A stretch of 44,646 bases of DNA from JAZLGI01 sp045616225 (GTDB lineage: Bacteria > Spirochaetota > Spirochaetia > Sphaerochaetales > Sphaerochaetaceae). Shown here one piece after another: positions 34,078 through 42,300 of the stretch. Where the stretch lies: NCBI GenBank assembly GCA_045616225.1, contig JAZLGI010000052.1, positions 1-44,646 of the forward strand. The letters run 5' to 3'. Each line of letters opens with the position of its first letter. Position 1 is the stretch's first letter. The translations under genes were made by a program, and so were the position numbers. The notes under the pieces are model-generated. The model was not told where the DNA came from, did not search any database, and worked only from the letters and a program-made list of their open reading frames with translations.

Positions 34078-36045
34078 ATGAAGAGAAAAATTGCACGCAT
34101 AGTTTCAAAGCGTGTAGCACCTTTATTGATACTGGCATATATAATTCTCCTTGTTTGCTCTTTTTATGCAGTTTCTTACATCATCAGGAAAAATGAGTTG
34201 CGACATACAGAAACCATATCCGGAATATACGCAGATTTAGTCAATTATTATGCAGAACAGGACAATCTTCCGGTTGACGAGAACTATGCGGAACAAGCAA
34301 ATTTCTTCGGTGATTATATCTGCAAATGGAATGGAATTGACTATGCATACATGTACATTCCTGACATAGAAAAAGGAACTATTAAATATATTTCATTCTC
34401 ACAGAATGATGATGTCAGGATAGACATAGCAAAAACCATTAATCTTGGAGTTCCTGTAAAACATTTGCTAAATAAAGATGAATTGGCAATCTGGAAAGGG
34501 GAAAAAGTATTTGCCAACAGTATCCTGGAAGATTTTGATGCATCTGTATTTACAACAGAAATCTGCATTGAAGACTTGTTCGGAAACAAAATAATAGCAG
34601 GTGTTGGCGTTTCTTATCACGAAATATTGGTAACAATCTTAAAACTGTTCAGAATTTCTGCATTACTTATATTTGTGGTTTTTGTGGGAATATACGTTGT
34701 CATTATAAAAATAATGAAAAAACGTGTATCTGAACCTACTCATAACATAAGCCGCACAATGATGGAGTACACAAAAGATGTGGCTCATTCAAGTGTAAAG
34801 CTTAACGAAGACAGCTGCCTTGAATATGAAATGATATCAAATTCTTTCAACAGTGTGTCAGATGATATAAGCAGTTATCTGGACAGTATCAAAACTCTCA
34901 CAAATGAACAATTCAGACAACAGTCAGAACTTGATGTTGCTGCACGTATTCAGCATGGATTCCTGCCAAAAGAAAACATTGTCTCAGATGCTTTTTATAT
35001 TCAATGTATGATGAAACCTGCCTACAACGTAGGAGGTGATTTCTACGATTGCATTCAATTAGATGAAAACAGAACTATGTTGGTAATTGCAGACGTTTCC
35101 GGCAAAGGTATCACTGCTGCAATTTTCATGGCAATAACACTTGTTTTAATCAGGGAATACTCAAAAACAAACATATCACCTGCCCGTATTCTTGAAAAAG
35201 CAAATAACACTATATCAAGTCAAAACCAGGACTTGCTTTTTGTTACAATAATTGTCGGGATTTTTGACAAGAGAGACAACAGCTTTACCTATTCAAATGC
35301 AGGGCATAATATGCCTTTCCTTATAAGTGACAAACTTTATGAACTTGAAAACATCTCAGGCACACCAATTGGATTGTTTGCAAATGAAACATATACAGAG
35401 CATTCAATTAAGCTTAATACCGGAGATACAATATTCATGTTCACAGACGGTGTAAACGAAATAATCAATGAGAACAATGAATTCTTTGGAATAGAGAGAC
35501 TTAAGTCATTGTTACAACAGTATGTAGGAAAAGATGTTTCCTTTCTTGTAAATGAAGTTTACAAGGCAATAAAAACATTCTCAGGAAAGCAAGACCAGTT
35601 TGATGATATTACCATGCTGTCTTTAACTTGCCGTGATTCCGTTACTCTGGAACTTGACTACTCCATTGACGAATTTGAAAGAATCAAAGAGCTTATACTT
35701 AAATTACCTATAAACCGAAAAGAACAATTAAGCCTGTGCCTTGCTGCAGAAGAAATGTTTGTAAACATCTGCAACTACGCTTTTCCTGAAGGAATTCCGG
35801 AAGGTGAGAAAATCATTTTCACACTAAGCCAATCAGACGTTATCATATTAAGGTTTGAAGACTCCGGAGTACCTTTTGACCCAACAAAGGATTTGACTGC
35901 TGACATAGATTATGATCCTGACACTCAAATAGGAGGTCTTGGGAAATCACTTACAGCAAACATAATGGATCATTTCTTTTATACCTATGAAAATAATAAA
36001 AATATTCTTACATTAACAAAACGATATAAGGAGACAAATTCATGA
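34078..36045 (+). CDS. SpoIIE/RsbU-type phosphatase fused to HATPase (RsbW-like) kinase domain
   Basis: A 655-residue membrane-bound regulator. Two membrane segments (about 13-36 and 197-218) flank an extracytoplasmic sensor of about 160 residues. A HAMP-like linker leads to the PP2C-type SpoIIE domain (about 290-515): AARIQHGFLPK, GGDFYDC, ADVSGKGITAA, FTDGVNE and FDDITML supply the metal-binding acidic residues. The C-terminal domain (about 525-650) is an anti-sigma-type ATPase with EEMFVNICNYAF, DSGVPFDP and GGLGKSL. Phosphatase and kinase on one chain would both act on the STAS protein encoded next; the stop overlaps its start. Confidence 0.9.
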   Translation: MKRKIARIVSKRVAPLLILAYIILLVCSFYAVSYIIRKNELRHTETISGIYADLVNYYAEQDNLPVDENYAEQANFFGDYICKWNGIDYAYMYIPDIEKGTIKYISFSQNDDVRIDIAKTINLGVPVKHLLNKDELAIWKGEKVFANSILEDFDASVFTTEICIEDLFGNKIIAGVGVSYHEILVTILKLFRISALLIFVVFVGIYVVIIKIMKKRVSEPTHNISRTMMEYTKDVAHSSVKLNEDSCLEYEMISNSFNSVSDDISSYLDSIKTLTNEQFRQQSELDVAARIQHGFLPKENIVSDAFYIQCMMKPAYNVGGDFYDCIQLDENRTMLVIADVSGKGITAAIFMAITLVLIREYSKTNISPARILEKANNTISSQNQDLLFVTIIVGIFDKRDNSFTYSNAGHNMPFLISDKLYELENISGTPIGLFANETYTEHSIKLNTGDTIFMFTDGVNEIINENNEFFGIERLKSLLQQYVGKDVSFLVNEVYKAIKTFSGKQDQFDDITMLSLTCRDSVTLELDYSIDEFERIKELILKLPINRKEQLSLCLAAEEMFVNICNYAFPEGIPEGEKIIFTLSQSDVIILRFEDSGVPFDPTKDLTADIDYDPDTQIGGLGKSLTANIMDHFFYTYENNKNILTLTKRYKETNS

Positions 36046-36344
36046 ATATCAATTTAATAAACGATAACGGCAATATCCAAATAAACCTAGAAGGTTGGCT
36101 GGACACTTCTTCAGCTCCAAAACTTGGAGAAGAGATAGAAAAAATCAACTCAGCAGCTTCTATAAGTCTTAATTTTGACAATGTTGAATACATTTCTTCA
36201 TCCGGTGTGCGTGTTGTTGTTGCAGGTTATAGAAAAGCCAAGGAACTTGGAGCAGAATATTCAATTAAAAATGTCAGCCAAGATATAATGAATATCTTTA
36301 AGCTGACACAAATAGATAAGAAAATAAACATCTTGGCTAAATAA
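36042..36344 (+). CDS. STAS-domain anti-sigma factor antagonist
   Basis: A 100-residue single STAS domain like RsbV/SpoIIAA. It starts INLINDNGNIQINLEGWLDT and has the phospho-acceptor region NVEYISSSGVRVVV, where the middle serine is the expected phosphorylation site. In the known partner-switching mechanism the unphosphorylated form binds the anti-sigma kinase domain and the phosphorylated form does not. AAGGAGA lies before the ATG, which overlaps the stop of the phosphatase-kinase gene by four bases. No sigma factor gene is present in the window, so the output is unknown. Confidence 0.93.
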   Translation: MNINLINDNGNIQINLEGWLDTSSAPKLGEEIEKINSAASISLNFDNVEYISSSGVRVVVAGYRKAKELGAEYSIKNVSQDIMNIFKLTQIDKKINILAK

Positions 36345-36355
36345 CAAACAAACCC

Positions 36356-39300
36356 TTAAAGCTCATCTTCCAACTCAAAATAGTCAAGAGATAAAAGGCT
36401 TTGCAAAATTCGCTCAAGATAAGAATTATCCGGCAGATTCCATGAGAATCCAAGACGATACAGAATGTTTGTCGTAAACTCGTTGTCAGATTCAACACCA
36501 TGGATATCAGGACGGTCATTTGTCATAAGACCTTGCAGCTTTGAATTGACTTTTGGATCTCCCAACATACGGTAATAATCATCATAATATTCTTCATCAG
36601 GAACCGGTTTTATTGTTATTCCGCAACTGTTTGCCGCAGCAATAAGCTGCCATTCGTCTATTCTGAATCTGCTGTCTGCATTAAAAGCAGTAAACATATC
36701 ATTGGTACCGGCTAACAAAACAACAGCCTTGGCAGTTAAATCAATAGGTGAAAAACTCATAGGATCTGTTGCGTGACTTATAGGACATTTCCCTATTGTT
36801 GCAAATCCCCTCACCGCGTTCAGGAATGCGTTGGTATTGAAGTTAATCTGGAATTCTCCATCTTTATACCTACCCATGAGGTTTCCTACACGAATAATCT
36901 TTCCCCTCATTCCGTTTTTAATTGCTTCAAGCATTTTCTGTTCTGCATGATATTTTGAAAGACTGTATTTATTACCCATATCGTCAATGACAAAAAGCTT
37001 GTTTTCATAACCCTTGATATGTTTCTTCCAAGTTTCATCTGTATGAGCTCCAGGAATTGAAACAGTTGAAATCTGTATAAGCCTTGCACTCTTTTCCATG
37101 GCAACTTTTATAAGATTTTCAACTCCTCCAACGTTTATTCTTTCAAGAATATCATCAGCAGCATAATGCTTTACACAACCTGCACAGTTTATGATTGTGT
37201 CACAATGAATGCCATTGAGAACTTGTGAAACATTGTCTGTGATATCTCCATTCAAAACAATAATACGGTCTTTGACCTCATCACCAATAGGCTCTCCAAA
37301 GTAGTACATGAACATACTCTTGAGCCTTATTTCAGGTGTTTCAAAATCTCCCTTTCTGATAATACAAATAATCTTTCCTTCATTTGCATCCAACAATTCT
37401 TTGAAAACATGAATTCCAAGGAAACCTACAGCACCTGTTAAAACAACATCTCCAAGAGGTTCACGTTTGACTTCCTTTGCATATTCAAGAGTATTGTACA
37501 TAAGTTGCTCAGGAAATTCAGATACAACATCAGAATCATCTGTTGTTGCTTTGCTGTTGGTTTCAGGTATCTTCTGGCTCTCAATAAAATCTGCAAGCAA
37601 CTCAGGCGTTGGATTGTCAAAGATGTCCTGATATTCAACTTTTATTCCCTTGGACATCAGTTGCATTGTGACTGTTGATGCAGAAAGAGAAGTTCCTCCC
37701 ATTTCAAAGAAATTGTCATTTGCATAGAATTCATCCAAAGACAAAACAGAAGCAAAAATATCTACCAGTTCCTGTTCCAAAGACTTTTTAGCCTTCTTCT
37801 TTTCTCTTTGTTTTCTTTCCTTCTTGACTTCAGGAAGAGCTTTTTTATCTATTTTACCGTTAGGTGTAAGTGGCATGACATCAAGTTGCATTAAAATATC
37901 AGGTACCATGTAATAGGTTAATCTGCTCTTTAAGTATTCAGAAAGACTGTCCAAATCTACCTTTTCAGAAGCGGTAAAGAATCCTACCAGGTAGTCCTCA
38001 GAACCATTATTTCGTACAACAACTTTAGCAGACTTTATCCCGTCATAATTCATCATAGCACTTTCTATTTCATCCAGCTCAACTCTGTACCCTCTTAGCT
38101 TAACCTGATTATCTACACGCCCTCCAAATTCCAATTCACCGTCTGAATTAAATCTGGCAACATCACCGCTGTGATATGCAGGACTTCCATCACATTCAAA
38201 GAATGCCTGGGCTGTTTTTTCAGGAAGATTTATATAACCGCGGGATACTCCTTCTCCGCAGATAATAAGTTCTCCTGTTGAATAAAGCGGCAATTTACGG
38301 CCAAATTTATCCATAATATACATCTTGTAGTTTAAACCTGGACCGCCAATAGTTATGTTTGCAGAACTTGTTATATGTTTTGCACTTGCTGCAACAGTAC
38401 ACTCAGTAGGTCCGTAAGCATTGATAATATATGCATCAGGAGATAAAGCAATAAGTTTTTCATAAAGCCCTGCAGGGAATAATTCTGCACCAACCATTAT
38501 AGATTTGAGTCCTTTAAAGGCTTTTTCCATGTATGGCATACCAAGAATATTCATAATAAATGATGGTGTACAGGCAATAACATCTACATGTTTATCAACC
38601 ATGAAATCTGCAAAAGCTTTAGGATTATGAATCTCTTCATCAGTTGCAATACATATTGTCTTTCCGTTACACAGAGGCAGAAGTATATCAATAATATGAA
38701 TATCAAAAGAAATAGATCCCATTGAGATCCCTACTTCTCCCCTGTTCTTCTGTTGATAAACATCTTTAGCCACTGTAAAAGTCTGAACAAAATTAGACAG
38801 ACTATGATGTTCTATCATTACACCTTTTGGATTTCCTGTTGAGCCGGAAGTATAAATACAATAAGCAAGAGAATCTCCGGACGGCTCTATTACAGGGTCA
38901 GATACAAATCCAGAAGAAAGCAATTCTTCTATTACAACTGCTTTGTAAGGTTTGTCTTGGCTGAACAAGTTGCTTTTGCTGTCTCTTATAGCCTTTGTTG
39001 TCAAAACCAGTTTTGTTGCAGAATCAGACAGACAGTAATCAATTCTGTCATCAGGATAATCCGGCAATATAGGAAGGAATGCTCCTCCTGCTTTTAATAC
39101 TGCCAATTCACATACAGGAATATTTACACTCCTGTCTATGATTACTCCAACAACAGAATCTTTCTTTACACCAGAATCAATCAACTTAGCAGCAATCTTA
39201 TTTGCCCTGTCATTAAGCTCTTTGTATGTCAATTGTTCTGCAGAGGATATAACAGCAACTTTATCTGGTGTTTCCCTGACTCTTTTTTCAATCAACCGGC

Positions 39301-42300
39301 TTGCCGGTATATTCTCAAATTCAAAATCTGTGTCATTGATACATTCCAGTTGTTTTATTGCGTTGTCTGATAAAACTTCTATTTCTTCTGCTTTTTTCTT
39401 CTCAGCAAATCCGTTGAGCACCTTATCAAATACATCTATAAAGCTGTTGATGAAAGCAGAATTAAACATTTCACATAGGTATTCAACATTTATTTCATAC
39501 TTTCCGTCTTTAAGATAAACGGTAACGGTAATCGGAGACTTAGCAGTGTCAGGAGAAACTTTTATAAATTGTGCCTTTTCTCCGCAGAATTCATCAAACT
39601 CAAATTCATTTCCCTGATATGCAAACAAAATGTCAGAATGAACTCCGTATGCAGAAGATATCTCTGCAAAGGAGTAAACATCATTGGACATACTTTCTAT
39701 CAGTTGGTTCTGCACTTTCTGAATCATGTCCGCAACTACAATACTGCCCTCTGTGTGAACTATTACAGGAAGAGTCTTTACAAGCATGGTAACTGAGTTT
39801 GTTAATCTGGAGTCATTCCTTCCGTTATAAATAGTTGTATAAACAGCATCTTCAAAATTACCAAAAAAGCTTAAGGCATAAGCAAATGCTGCATTAAAGT
39901 AAGCATTTGGAGTAAACTTGTTTCTTCTGCAATACTCATTGACCTTATAGGCAGAAGTTTGTCCTATACGTTTTATTGCAGAAGCTCCTTTCTTGTCTGA
40001 TTCAGGTGCTTTTGCCGGCAGACAATCCGCATTACAACCTTTTAGAATACTGTCATAGTATTCCTTTGCAGATGTAAAGCTCTCCCCGCTTCGTGATAAC
40101 TCTTCATCCAGAGATACTTCAAAGCCGCTGTATCTTTCTTTTTTGATTAAGGCTCCTGCGTATGCTTTGTTTATATCGGCCATGATGATATTAATTGACA
40201 TACCGTCAGATGCAATGTGATGGAAGTCCATAAACAGGTAATTGCCTTCTTTGGTTCTGTATATTGCAATCCTGTATAATGCTTCTCCCAATAATTTGAA
40301 TGGTTTAACAAGTTCTTTTTTATCAGGTATATAATCGCAATCAATAATTTTGATTTCTACTTTCTTTGAATCGTCCCTTAAAGCTCTAATGTTTCCTTTT
40401 TCATCTGCATAAAGTATTGCCTTTGTGTAAGGATGTGCATTAAAGACCTGTTTAATTACATTTGCAAGTTTTTCTGTGTCAATGGAATCTCCCAGTTTAA
40501 TCATCATAGGGATATTGTAGGCAACAGAATCAGGCTCAGAGATACATTCTATGTAAATACCAATCTGTGTCTGAGTAAGCGGATAATCTTCAAGAATCTC
40601 ATAATCTGCAATTGCTGAATAAGAATTAAGGAACTGCTCTATCTTTAAGACTGTATTATGTTCCTTTATATCGGAAACCTTAAACGGAACATTAAAAGCA
40701 GTTTCCAATTCAACATTAAGTCTTATTACTGCAATGGAAGTCAATCCTGCAGAATAAAGATCTGTATCTATTCCAAACATATCTGTACCAAGTACCTTGC
40801 AACAGATGTCATAAACTTTCTTTTGAACATCATTTTCAGGAAGTCTTATGTTCTCAAGCTCTCTGACCGGTTTAGGAAGTGCCCGCTTGTTTACTTTCTG
40901 GTTCTGAGTGAGAGGAATAGAATCTATTTGCATTGTTACTGCAGGAACCATGTAGGAAGGTTTTTCCTCTGCAATAAAGTCGTTAAGCGCATTTATATCA
41001 ATCTTTGAATCTGACACAATGTAGGCAGCTATAAACTTTCCGCCGGAAACATCATCAAAGGCCGCAACAGTAGCATCCTTTACTCCTTCATAACGACGGA
41101 TAACCTCTTCTATTTCAGACAGTTCAACACGGAATCCACGTACTTTAACCTGACCGTCGTGTCTGCCTATAAAATCAAGAGAACCGTCCGGCAGGAATCT
41201 TATGATATCACCTGTTCTATAAACTTTTCTGTATTCAGGATTATCAGTAAAAGGATTATCAATAAAAGATGCTTCTGTTTTCTCTGGAAGATTCAAGTAC
41301 CCTTTTCCAACCTTACAGCCTGCAACAAGCAATTCGCCGGGTGCTCCTACAGGCAATCTGTGCATATTGGAATCAACAATATATCCTTTGGTATTTTCAT
41401 CTATTTTTCCAATAGGTATTCTCAATTGTTTTCCTGAGACCTTGTTTTCTGAAACATATACAGAGGCTTCGGAAGGTCCGTACATATTGTAAAAGTCAAA
41501 AGAAAGGTTGTCCGTATCAAAAGGAACAAGAGTTTCCCCACCTACTCCCATTTTATTCAGATAAGGAGATTTAGTCAGAAGTGCAAACTGTCTTCCTACC
41601 TGAGTCGTCATTATTGCGTGTGTTATCTTATTGTCTGTGTAATACTTATCTAGTTCAATAAGATTCAACCGCATATCTTCCGGAACAACATGAATAGTTC
41701 CACCGTTAGCACCAATTGAGATTAAATCATTAAAACAGGCATCAAAACCGTAAGATGCATAGCAGGCATTTACAGTATCACTGTTCAAATCAAATTTTCT
41801 TCTTGCAATCTGAGCCAATGAAGATGCATTTTTATGACTCAACAAAAGTCCTTTTGGAGTACCTGTTGTTCCGCTTGTATACAAGAGTACAAAACCGTCA
41901 TCAAAATCATTTTTTACAATTGTTTCTTCTGCTTCAGGAAGAGCTTCAATGTCTTCTACATAGAGAACATTTCCGTCATAATCTTGAATTAATTCTCTTA
42001 ATTCCCTTGTTGTAATCAATAATTTGGCTTGAGCATTTTTAACCATAAAACTCAAGCGTTCTTTTGGATATGAAGGATCAAGAGGCTCATATATACAACC
42101 TGCTTTCAACACGCTGTATGTGGCAAGTACTATCCATTCATTTCTTGGAATGAGAATGCTTACAATGTCATTGTTTCTCAATCCCAGATTTATGATGTAT
42201 TTGGAAACCTTGTCTGTTATTTTTCCAGCCTGACCATAGGTAATATGCTTGTCTTCATAAACCACAAGATCATGATTTGGAATTTTATGCACAAAATCAT

